From: Microcaldota archaeon
Lineage (GTDB): Archaea > Micrarchaeota > Micrarchaeia > Micrarchaeales > Micrarchaeaceae
Length of the DNA stretch: 12,906 nt
Direction: 5' to 3'
Assembly: GCA_027365215.1 (NCBI GenBank)
Contig: DAHXNT010000010.1
Span: 1 to 12,906, forward strand
Part shown: piece after piece, positions 4,767 through 10,901 of the stretch
Numbering within the stretch: the first letter of the stretch is position 1
How the letters are laid out: every line of letters begins with the position of its first letter
Notes under the pieces: generated by a model
Seen by the model: the letters and a program-made list of their open reading frames with translations, nothing else
The model's database searches: none
Told to the model about the DNA's origin: nothing
Position numbers and translations under genes: made by a program

Positions 4767-6041
4767 TTATCCCGTGAAATCTGAAATGCCCCTCTGCCTT
4801 ACGAAGTTATGCATTTTTCCCTTCTTCCTGTTGAGAAGGTCGAGAACGCCGAATACACCGTTGTATCCCGGCGTTATGCCTATCTTTTCTTCCCTCACGT
4901 TGATTATCGCCTTCGCTATATCATCTCCGGCCACCTTTGCTATCCTATCCGGCGGGATGTCCAGAAGTATCTCGAATTCCGGGCCAAGGGCCGAGACCAT
5001 CGAGGTGTATGTATCTGCAACTACCCTTGAGTATGCGGTCTTGCCCATCACGTACGCTATTACCTCCATCAAGGGTACCGCGTGCACGTAAGGCACGCTG
5101 CCGTGGGGCACCGTTCCCGGCGGCCTGTCCGCGAAATCGTTCACCCTGTGCAGCACGCCTATCACGAGCCTCTTTCCGCATACAGGGCATTTCTCTATGG
5201 TTGAGGTATCTGGATTGACAGAGACGTTGCAGTTCCTGTGCCCGTCGAAGTGGTATTTTCCCTCTTCCGGGTAGAATTCGATGTTCTTGACCATCCTGCC
5301 GGCGTCCTTGTGGTTTATTATGTCGGCCAGGGTCCGATAGTCTAGATGCCTCTCGTCAATTTCCATCACGTTCGCCTCGCGGCCCATCTTCGGCAGCGAA
5401 TGCATGTCGCTGTTGCCCAGAAGCGTATACTTGTCGAGCTTGGATATGCGCCAGTTCATTGGGGAATCGGAGCTGAGCCCCATTTCCAATGCGTGAATGT
5501 GCTGCGCCTGGTCCTGGTAAGCCTCTTCCATCGAGTCGAATCCGGAAAACGCGCCGAATACGCCGAAGAATGGCGTCCACGCATGTGCGGGAAAGACTAC
5601 CGCGTCTTTCGTGACACTTCTCACATTCTCTACCATCTCAGCAGGGCTCATGCTCAGCGTCGGCCTGCCGTCGGAATCCATCGCGCCGTACTTCGAGAGC
5701 GCGTCCCTGACGGCATCCGCGTGCTCTATGCTCGGCAGCAGTATGCAGTGATGCACCTTCTTGACCGTTGTCGGAGTGTTGTTGAACACTGTCGAGACCT
5801 CGACACCCAGTATGAACTTGACTCCGGAGTTCGAGCCTTTCAGGTTGAATAGTCCGGTGCCGTCCGGGTCCTCGAGATCCCTCTTTATCTCGGCCAGCCA
5901 GCTGCCGTGCGTGAAATCGCCGGTGCTGACCAGGTTTATGCCCTTCTCCAGCGCTGTCGACTCCATCCCTTTTATGGTGATTGCGCTGCTGCACGCCATC
6001 GCGTATCTTGAGTGCGTGTGCAGGTCTGCTATTACCTTCAT
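4767..6041 (-). CDS. endoQ: Endonuclease Q (PHP-domain DNA repair nuclease)
   Basis: A 424-aa PHP-fold nuclease matching EndoQ of Thermococcales in length and layout (also related to Bacillus YqxK). EndoQ nicks DNA 5' to deaminated bases (uracil, hypoxanthine, xanthine) and abasic sites. PHP metal ligands are visible: His8 and His10 (DLHTH), Asp42 and His45 (GDFTH), Glu81 (GVEVST), His97-98, His153 (HAWTPF), Glu186, Asp212 and His214 (GNSDMHS). The EndoQ-specific zinc site follows: His268, Cys271 and CPVC at 285-288. The C-terminal domain keeps HRVNDFADRPPG and TPGYNGVFG, expected for DNA binding. Upstream on the same strand, 98 nt away, is an endonuclease III gene; a second one is nearby. 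ATG 6041 is the first codon of the conserved MKVIADLHTH start. Confidence 0.9.
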   Translation of the reverse strand: MKVIADLHTHSRYAMACSSAITIKGMESTALEKGINLVSTGDFTHGSWLAEIKRDLEDPDGTGLFNLKGSNSGVKFILGVEVSTVFNNTPTTVKKVHHCILLPSIEHADAVRDALSKYGAMDSDGRPTLSMSPAEMVENVRSVTKDAVVFPAHAWTPFFGVFGAFSGFDSMEEAYQDQAQHIHALEMGLSSDSPMNWRISKLDKYTLLGNSDMHSLPKMGREANVMEIDERHLDYRTLADIINHKDAGRMVKNIEFYPEEGKYHFDGHRNCNVSVNPDTSTIEKCPVCGKRLVIGVLHRVNDFADRPPGTVPHGSVPYVHAVPLMEVIAYVMGKTAYSRVVADTYTSMVSALGPEFEILLDIPPDRIAKVAGDDIAKAIINVREEKIGITPGYNGVFGVLDLLNRKKGKMHNFVRQRGISDFTG

Positions 6042-6043
6042 AT

Positions 6044-6139
6044 TATCACAACATCACAATATCATACAATATCATAGTGTCATAGTGCCAATAGTGTTAT
6101 AGTATCGCAGAATCAAAGTATTATTGTAGTATTATAGTG
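6044..6139. repeat. Degenerate short tandem repeats between nth and endoQ
   Basis: The whole 98-nt spacer consists of imperfect 8-10-nt units. One half is ATCACA/ATCATA-type (near 6044, 6053, 6061, 6071); the other is ATAGTG-type (6074, 6082, 6091, 6134). The last unit abuts the nth stop codon. No clear TATA box is seen for endoQ, which therefore may be co-transcribed with nth. Probably a slippage-generated microsatellite that could vary between strains. Confidence 0.55.
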
Positions 6140-6796
6140 TCAGAGGCTTCTCGTAACCCCATTCTTCGGGCAGAGCTTGCTAACTGGGCACTTGCTGCAT
6201 ATCGGGACCGCCTTGCACAGCTGCTTCCCGTGCGCCTTCAGCGCATAAGCCACATTGTGCCAGTACTTGCGCTCCACCAGCTCCATGAGGTCCTTCTCTA
6301 TCTTTTCGGGATTAGTATTCGCGCTCAGGCCGAGCCTCGGAGAGAGCTTTATCACCCAGGTATCGACAGGTATGCCCTCGACTATTCCGTACGCGTTTAT
6401 CAGTATCGTGTTCGCGGTCTTCCTGCCTATTCCCGGCAGTTCTACAAGCTGGTCCATACTGTCCGGCACCCTGCCGTCGTATTTCTCTGCGATCTGCCTG
6501 CATGCGTTTATTATGTTGGCTGCCTTGTTGCCTGCGAAGCTGACGCTCTTGACGTAATCTATTAGCTCGGACTTGTCCGCTTTTGCATAGTCCCTTGCGG
6601 TCTTGTACTTCGCGAACAGCTTAGGGGTAAGCGCGTTGACCACATCGTCCTTTGTCTGCGCTGAAAGTATGGCTGCGACGAGGAGGTCTACCGGTGTCTT
6701 GAAGTTGAGATAATAGTGCGCGTCATAGCTCTTCAGCAGCGTCCCGACAAGGGAGTTGGCCTCGCTCCTGCCAAGCAGTCTCACCCTTTCGGCCAT
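6140..6796 (-). CDS. nth: Endonuclease III-like DNA glycosylase/AP lyase (first copy)
   Basis: A 218-aa HhH-GPD glycosylase that removes oxidised pyrimidines and cuts the abasic site. The helix-hairpin-helix LVELPGIGRKTANTI holds the catalytic Lys126; the catalytic Asp145 lies in PVDTWVIKLSPRLGL. The 4Fe-4S loop is Cys194-X5-Cys200-X2-Cys203-X5-Cys209, one residue shorter in the first gap than the usual X6. Trp follows VDT where His is usual. I chose ATG 6796 (MAERVRLLG) over the in-frame ATG 6811, five codons upstream, because a TATA box centred near 6819 is only 8 nt from 6811 but about 24 nt from 6796, fitting a leaderless mRNA. The second nth copy diverges from it; endoQ follows. Substrate range may differ from the other copy. 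Confidence 0.92.
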   Translation of the reverse strand: MAERVRLLGRSEANSLVGTLLKSYDAHYYLNFKTPVDLLVAAILSAQTKDDVVNALTPKLFAKYKTARDYAKADKSELIDYVKSVSFAGNKAANIINACRQIAEKYDGRVPDSMDQLVELPGIGRKTANTILINAYGIVEGIPVDTWVIKLSPRLGLSANTNPEKIEKDLMELVERKYWHNVAYALKAHGKQLCKAVPICSKCPVSKLCPKNGVTRSL

Positions 6797-6811
6797 GGTC
6801 TGAATTGTCAT

Positions 6812-6824
6812 GATATATATTTAT
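6812..6824 (-). promoter_or_regulatory. TATA box of the minus-strand nth
   Basis: ATAAATATATATC on the minus strand (6824-6812) abuts the upstream ATG 6811. Its centre is about 24 nt from ATG 6796, so the mRNA should start at that ATG. Confidence 0.55.
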
Positions 6825-6852
6825 CCATTGGGTGCGCATTCATTTATTACTT

Positions 6853-6868
6853 AATTAACTAGTTAATT
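6853..6868. promoter_or_regulatory. 16-bp perfect palindrome between divergent nth genes
   Basis: AATTAACTAGTTAATT is a perfect inverted repeat with no spacer. It lies in the shared control region of the two divergent nth genes, next to TATA-like words on both sides (TTAATTTA at 6863-6870 overlaps it). It is a good candidate for a homodimeric repressor site controlling both repair genes; no regulator is identified. Confidence 0.5.
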
Positions 6869-6962
6869 TACTACTTTATAGGGGATTTATCTGAACAGGC
6901 AAGCCAACGCAGCATATGCCGACAGGGTCATTAGACTGCTCAAGGCAAGGTACAGGGCGCAG

Positions 6963-7550
6963 ATGAAGACCTCGTTGGATCACGAGACGCCATGGCAGCT
7001 TCTTGTGGCTACCATCCTGTCGGCTCAGGCGCAGGATGCACACGTCAACAGGATAACTCCGAAGCTTTTCAGGGAGCTGCCAGACGTGAGCTCGTACGCG
7101 GCATTGAGGCCTACGGAGCTGTACAAGTATATAAGGAGCATAGGGCTGTACAGGTCAAAGTCCAAGAGCATAACCGAGTCGGCGAAGCTGATAGTTGGCG
7201 AGTTCGGAGGCGAGGTGCCGCGCAGCATGGATGGGCTCATGAGGCTTCGCGGCGTGGGAAGGAAGACTGCCAACGTCGTGCTTTCCAACGCGTTCGGGAT
7301 AAACTCTGGGATAGCGATAGACACGCATTGCATTACCGTGGCGAATCGCCTAGGCCTTGCCCACACAAGGGACCCGAATAGGATAGAAAGCGGGCTCATG
7401 AAGATAATACCGAGACGCGAGTGGTCCAACGTGTCGCATCTCTTCATTGCCCTTGGCAGGGATGTCTGCACCGCCAGGGAGAAGCGCTGCGGGAGTTGCG
7501 TGCTCAACAGGATATGCCCCTCGAGCACTGTCGGCAAAGGTAAGAAGTGA
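6963..7550 (+). CDS. nth: Endonuclease III-like DNA glycosylase/AP lyase (second copy)
   Basis: A 195-aa HhH-GPD glycosylase, closer to the bacterial Nth pattern than the first copy: LMRLRGVGRKTANVVLSNAFG with catalytic Lys101, AIDTHCITVANRLGL with catalytic Asp120, and a standard iron-sulfur loop Cys169-X6-Cys176-X2-Cys179-X5-Cys185. The start is doubtful. ATG 6963 is the first canonical start, but the frame is open back to 6882, and codons 6891-6962 encode a plausible Nth first helix (ADRVIRLLKARYRAQ) that the ATG form would lose. The only upstream candidates are CTG 6891, 6 nt after AGGGG, and ATT 6885. I keep ATG 6963 as the conservative call. It is 4 nt from dph6 and probably shares its mRNA. 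Confidence 0.88.
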   Translation: MKTSLDHETPWQLLVATILSAQAQDAHVNRITPKLFRELPDVSSYAALRPTELYKYIRSIGLYRSKSKSITESAKLIVGEFGGEVPRSMDGLMRLRGVGRKTANVVLSNAFGINSGIAIDTHCITVANRLGLAHTRDPNRIESGLMKIIPRREWSNVSHLFIALGRDVCTAREKRCGSCVLNRICPSSTVGKGKK

Positions 7551-7554
7551 TCAT

Positions 7555-8223
7555 ATGATAGCGGCGCTGTTCAGCGGAGGAAAGGATTCCACTCTTGCGG
7601 TGCACAGGGCGCACGACGCCGGCAAGGATGTTGAATTATTGATAACGATGGTATCGGAGAACGAGTACAGCTACATGTTCCACAAGCCGAACATACAGTT
7701 CACGCCCATGCAGGCTGAGGCTCTCGGGATAAGGCAGGTGATGGTTGGCACCAAAGGCGAGAAGGAGAAGGAGCTTGCCGACCTGGAGCAGGCGCTGAAA
7801 GACAACGGCATCACGGAGCTGTTCACCGGTGCTGTCGCAAGCAGCTACCAGAAAGATAGGATAGAGAGGATATGCGGCAGGCTGGGCATCGCGGCCCAAT
7901 CTCCGCTCTGGCACATAGACCCGATGGAGGAGCTGACGGAACTGTCAGACGATTTCAACGCCATCGTAACGCAGGTGTCCGCCGAGGGCTTCGACGACAG
8001 CTTCCTCGGCGCGCGCATAGACGGCGCGATGGCCGAGAGGCTGATGAAGCTCAAGGAAAAATACGAGACAAATCCGCTGTTCGAGGGCGGCGAAGCGGAG
8101 AGCTTCGTTCTTGACGCGCCATTGTTCAGGAAGGCGATCAGGATAACCGGCGCCAGGAAGGAGTGGGAGGGGCAGGTGGGCAGGTACATCATAGAGAAGG
8201 CGGAACTGGTGGAGAAGCGATAG
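7555..8223 (+). CDS. dph6: Diphthine--ammonia ligase (ATP-pyrophosphatase family)
   Basis: A 222-aa PP-loop ATP pyrophosphatase that performs the last step of diphthamide synthesis: amidation of diphthine on elongation factor 2, in the cytoplasm. The PP-loop LFSGGKDSTLA is at residues 5-15. Family signatures follow: ENEYSYMFHKPN, TGAVASSYQKDRIERICGRLGI, PLWHIDP, EGFDDSFLGARID and FEGGEAESFVLDAPLF. ATG 7555 is chosen because it places SGGKDS right at the N-terminus, as in the family, and lies 4 nt after the nth stop; an in-frame start at 7447 would add residues unlike the family and overlap nth by about 100 nt. GTGATC just upstream can pair with the 16S 3' end. Confidence 0.93.
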   Translation: MIAALFSGGKDSTLAVHRAHDAGKDVELLITMVSENEYSYMFHKPNIQFTPMQAEALGIRQVMVGTKGEKEKELADLEQALKDNGITELFTGAVASSYQKDRIERICGRLGIAAQSPLWHIDPMEELTELSDDFNAIVTQVSAEGFDDSFLGARIDGAMAERLMKLKEKYETNPLFEGGEAESFVLDAPLFRKAIRITGARKEWEGQVGRYIIEKAELVEKR

Positions 8224-8239
8224 CGAAAGCCGTAGCAAC

Positions 8240-8250
8240 GTCTTTTATTC
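8240..8250 (+). promoter_or_regulatory. Weak TATA-like element upstream of the aminotransferase
   Basis: TCTTTTATTC near 8241-8250 lies about 35 nt before ATG 8281, with GCAACG just upstream. It would give a short leader containing GAGTGGTG, a possible ribosome binding site. The rest of the 57-nt gap after dph6 shows nothing else. Confidence 0.35.
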
Positions 8251-8280
8251 TGTCGCTGCGATTTGTATTTGAGTGGTGCG

Positions 8281-9507
8281 ATGGCTTTGCTTTCCAAGAG
8301 AAGTGCATTCATCTACAATCCGATACTGGAGGAGGATGACGACGCTGCGAGACTCGAAAGGCGCGGCATAAAGGTTACGAAGCTCAACAGGGGCGACCCC
8401 GCTTATTATTTCCCGACGCCGAAGTACATGATAGACGCTTATGTTGATGCGCTCAGATCAGGCAAGACTTACTACTCGGACAGCATAGGGGTCAGGGAGC
8501 TCAGGGACGCCGTAGCCGACAGGTACGGCCGCACGTACAGAATAAATGCAAGCCCTGACGACGTGATAGCGACAGCAGGCATATCCGAGGGGCTGGCGTT
8601 CTTAAACAGCGCGCTGATCGACAATGGCGACCGCGCCGTGATATTCAAGCCATATTACGTACAGTACGTATCCAACCTGATGGCGTATGGCGGCAGGCCG
8701 CTGTTCGGAATCTACGACGAGAACGAGGGCTGGAGCATCCACCTCGACCACATAAGGGGCGAGCTCAGAAAGATGAAGCGCGCAAGCAGGATTGACAGGG
8801 TAAAGTACATGTTGATAACCAACCCGAACAACCCTACCGGAACCGTTCTGAAGAGGAAGGTGCTCGAAGAGGTCGTGGACATCGCAAATGAGAACGGCAT
8901 AGTGCTGGTGAGCGACGAGATATATGACGAGATAGTCTATAACGGCGCAAAATTCACAAGCGTGGGCCAGGTGGCAAAGGGAACGCCACACATAATACTG
9001 CATGGCGCTTCGAAGGTGTTCGACGCGACGGGCTTCAGGATGGGATACATGGTCTTCCCGGAACAGGACGGGAAATCAAAGGTGATACGGGACAAGATAG
9101 TCGACTACGCGCGCATGAGGCTCTCGCTGAACACGCCTGCGGAATACGCGCTTGCTGAGGGCATAAGTAACAGGAAGGAGCACGACAAAGCGATACACGG
9201 CATGGTTTCGCACATAGAGAAGAGGGTCAATCGCGTCACCGACATATTGGAGCATAATGATGCGGTAAGCGTGGTCAGGCCGAACGGTGCATTCTATGTT
9301 CTGCCCCGGCTTAAGATGTCCAAGCTCCGCATAAAAGATGACGGGGATTTCATCAAGAGGGTGCTTCAGGAAGAGCACATACAGATAACACGCGGTTCCG
9401 GATTCGGAAGCCCAGGACATTTCAGGATAGTAGCGCTTGCGCCAGAGGGGGAGCTGGAGGAAGCCGTAGGAAGGATAGAGGCGCTGCTCACCAGGTACAT
9501 GAGATGA
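8281..9507 (+). CDS. alaT: Class I/II PLP aminotransferase, AlaT-like (alanine aminotransferase)
   Basis: A 408-aa fold-type I PLP enzyme, most like archaeal alanine aminotransferase, which exchanges the amino group between alanine and 2-oxoglutarate. In order: LNRGDPAYYFPTP (35-47), YYSDSIGVRELRDAVADRYG, ISEGLAFL (101-108), NPNNPTG (181-187), SDEIYDEIVY with Asp212 and Tyr215 for the cofactor, HGASKVFDATGFRMGYM with Schiff-base Lys245 and Arg253, RLSLNTPAEYA, PNGAFYVLP, and GSGFGSPGHFRIV with carboxylate-binding Arg382. The SKVFDATGFRMGY and GSGFG..GHFR motifs are AlaT-like, though aspartate or broad-range activity cannot be excluded. ATG 8281 is preferred over an in-frame TTG 8263: GAGTGGTG lies just before it and the first helix is complete. 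Confidence 0.9.
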   Translation: MALLSKRSAFIYNPILEEDDDAARLERRGIKVTKLNRGDPAYYFPTPKYMIDAYVDALRSGKTYYSDSIGVRELRDAVADRYGRTYRINASPDDVIATAGISEGLAFLNSALIDNGDRAVIFKPYYVQYVSNLMAYGGRPLFGIYDENEGWSIHLDHIRGELRKMKRASRIDRVKYMLITNPNNPTGTVLKRKVLEEVVDIANENGIVLVSDEIYDEIVYNGAKFTSVGQVAKGTPHIILHGASKVFDATGFRMGYMVFPEQDGKSKVIRDKIVDYARMRLSLNTPAEYALAEGISNRKEHDKAIHGMVSHIEKRVNRVTDILEHNDAVSVVRPNGAFYVLPRLKMSKLRIKDDGDFIKRVLQEEHIQITRGSGFGSPGHFRIVALAPEGELEEAVGRIEALLTRYMR

Positions 9508-9520
9508 TAGCAGCCTGACG

Positions 9521-9541
9521 CGCCAACCAATTTATATATAT
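9521..9541 (+). promoter_or_regulatory. tRNA-Val promoter (BRE/TATA)
   Basis: CCAACCAA (BRE-like, 9523-9530) is followed by TTTATATATA (9531-9540). The predicted start is near 9560, giving a 3-4-nt leader before the tRNA at 9564. The adjacent synthase gene shows no promoter of its own and probably depends on this one. Confidence 0.7.
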
Positions 9542-9563
9542 TCAAGCGAATAAGAGTTAGCAT

Positions 9564-9654
9564 GGGCCCGTGGTCCAACGGTATGATGCCAAGTTCTTTC
9601 TGAACGCATAAGCCTTACACGCTGGAGACAGGAGTTCAACTCTCCTCGGGCCCA
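9564..9654 (+). tRNA. tRNA-Val(UAC) with 20-nt intron at position 29/30
   Basis: Acceptor stem GGGCCCG/CGGGCCC (9564-9570 / 9647-9653), discriminator A73 at 9654, no encoded CCA. D-arm GTCC...TGAT with G18 G19; T-arm AGGAG-TTCAACT-CTCCT (9630-9646). Read straight, no anticodon stem forms. Removing 9592-9611 gives a perfect 5-bp stem CCAGC/GCTGG with loop CTTACAC: U33, anticodon UAC, A37, so valine (GUA codons). The intron ends form a BHB motif: central helix ATGC/GCAT (9586-9589 / 9606-9609), 3-nt bulges CAA (9590-9592) and AAG (9610-9612), and inner hairpin GTTC/GAAC (9593-9596 / 9602-9605). The outer helix is weak, i.e. a relaxed BHB. Spliced length is 71 nt. The mature D-arm resembles other archaeal tRNA-Val. 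Confidence 0.93.
9592..9611 (+). other. tRNA-Val intron, noncanonical site 29/30
   Basis: A 20-nt intron within the 5' strand of the anticodon stem. Cuts after the second base of each 3-nt bulge (9591/9592 and 9611/9612) give exactly the mature stem CCAGC/GCTGG. A one-base shift (9591-9610) would give the same mature RNA, because A ends both sides. Most archaeal tRNA introns lie at 37/38. Confidence 0.88.
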
Positions 9655-9668
9655 CCGAAGGCCTTTCT

Positions 9669-10826
9669 ATGGCACTTACAGGAACGAAAACGCGCGATAT
9701 TAAGCACGAGGAGAGCGCCGAGCACGTGAGCCCAAGGACTGACGCGGAAGCCGATGCCAGGTACGAGAGCATAGCGTCGTTCAGCGACTACATCAACAGC
9801 TTCCTTCCGCAGGCGCTGGAGGAGAGGATACATTCCAGGCTCTACGGTTCCAGCGAGGAATACATGAGCAACGGCACCATGCGCGAAACCATCAAGAAAC
9901 TTGAAGCGATGGTTGCCGATTACCCGGAAAGGGGGAAGGCGAAGCTTCTCCGCTCCAAGCTGATGTGGCTGGTCGGGAAGATGTACGGCGCAACGGACGA
10001 TGAGCTACTGCTGCCGGCCATAGCAATAGAGCTGTCTCAGAACGCCGTGCTGGTGGCCGATGACATAGAGGACGGAGCTCTTCTGAGAAGGGGAGAGAAG
10101 GCCCTCCAGCGCAAGTACGGGACAAACAATGCGATAAACGTATCCCTTTACCTGAATAAGGAGGTATGGATAGCACTGAGCGAATACTCGAAGAAGTACG
10201 GCGAGGAAAACGGCCGCCTAGTGCGCGAGGTGTTTGACAGGTATGCGGACCAGACCCTCTATGGGCAGACGATGGAGCTCGAATTCTCCGACCTGGAGAC
10301 TCTCACTTTCGATACATGCGGTATGCTGCTGGCGTGCAAGACAGCGGGATACAGCGCTGCTGCACCTGCGGTAGCAGGCGCAATCATAGGCGGCAAGAGG
10401 CAGGGCGCGCTTGACGCTCTCGAGACCATAGGCATACTGGTGGGAATGTCGTTCCAGTTGCGCGACGACATAAGCGACATAGAGGAAGATGTCTATAAGG
10501 GTACGCCGACGCTGCTGATATACAAGGCGTACCAGGATGCCAGCCCCAAGGAGAAGGAAAGGCTGAGATCCATATACTCCGAAGTCAATGAGAGGAGGAA
10601 GGACGGCTATCTTGATGCGAGGCTAAGCGAACCGGACTTCAACTACGTGATGGGCCTCATGAAAAAGTATGACGGCGCGGGATATGCTGAGCAGTGGAGA
10701 GAAAAGTACTTCGATGGGGCAAAGGAGCTCTACTTCGGCAGCAGGGATATCATCCCAGACAATAAGTACTCCGAGTTGATAATCGGTCTCCTGTACGAGT
10801 ATGCGAGCGGCAAGCCACTGCCGTAA
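9669..10826 (+). CDS. Polyprenyl diphosphate synthase (geranylgeranyl-type, isoprenoid lipid chain)
   Basis: A 385-aa trans-isoprenyl diphosphate synthase that adds isopentenyl diphosphate to an allylic primer, for archaeal lipid or quinone side chains. The first Asp-rich motif is Asp131-Asp132-Ile-Glu-Asp135, followed by Arg140-Arg141; Lys224-Thr225 and the second motif Asp266-Asp267-Ile-Ser-Asp270 are present. The Ala and Val at -5 and -4 before the first motif leave room for a long product (C20 or more); a rule from the family, not proof. Residues 1-35 (Asp/Glu/Lys-rich) are an extra N-terminal tail, so the protein is longer than the usual 320-340 aa; a later start is possible. ATG 9669 lies only 14 nt after the tRNA, with GAAGG 7 nt upstream, so the two are probably transcribed together. 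Confidence 0.88.
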   Translation: MALTGTKTRDIKHEESAEHVSPRTDAEADARYESIASFSDYINSFLPQALEERIHSRLYGSSEEYMSNGTMRETIKKLEAMVADYPERGKAKLLRSKLMWLVGKMYGATDDELLLPAIAIELSQNAVLVADDIEDGALLRRGEKALQRKYGTNNAINVSLYLNKEVWIALSEYSKKYGEENGRLVREVFDRYADQTLYGQTMELEFSDLETLTFDTCGMLLACKTAGYSAAAPAVAGAIIGGKRQGALDALETIGILVGMSFQLRDDISDIEEDVYKGTPTLLIYKAYQDASPKEKERLRSIYSEVNERRKDGYLDARLSEPDFNYVMGLMKKYDGAGYAEQWREKYFDGAKELYFGSRDIIPDNKYSELIIGLLYEYASGKPLP

Positions 10827-10858
10827 GGGCATGCGTAAAAAATATGGAAGTAAAAAAC

Positions 10859-10890
10859 CGCTGAATCAAATTATTTAAAGCAATCCAGCG
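10859..10890 (+). promoter_or_regulatory. Aconitase promoter flanked by a 5-bp inverted repeat
   Basis: TTATTTAAA (10871-10879) has its centre about 26 nt from ATG 10902, fitting a leaderless mRNA. CGCTG (10859-10863) and CAGCG (10886-10890) flank the TATA box symmetrically and could be an operator. The 75-nt gap after the synthase gene holds no other clear signal. Confidence 0.5.
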
Positions 10891-10901
10891 CTTTATTAGG
10901 T

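Noticed and set aside
5346..5852. 168-codon open frame on the plus strand inside endoQ
   Set aside because: It is the shadow of a strongly conserved minus-strand gene, with no ribosome binding site or recognisable domain.
6042..6139. CRISPR array
   Set aside because: Units are 8-10 nt, degenerate and contiguous; there are no 25-40-nt repeats with unique spacers and no cas genes.
6797..6811. ATG 6811 as the start of the minus-strand nth
   Set aside because: Only about 8 nt from the TATA centre, so it would not be on the transcript from that promoter; ATG 6796 fits better. It remains possible if a more distant promoter is used.
7447..7554. N-terminal extension of dph6 from the in-frame ATG at 7447
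   Set aside because: The extension overlaps the nth coding end in another frame, is unlike the family, and would push the PP-loop away from the N-terminus where Dph6 carries it.
9594..9604. tRNA-Glu(UUC) or tRNA-Lys(CUU) reading of the anticodon loop
   Set aside because: Both require T at position 37 and leave mismatched anticodon stems; removal of 9592-9611 gives a perfect stem and a standard Val loop.
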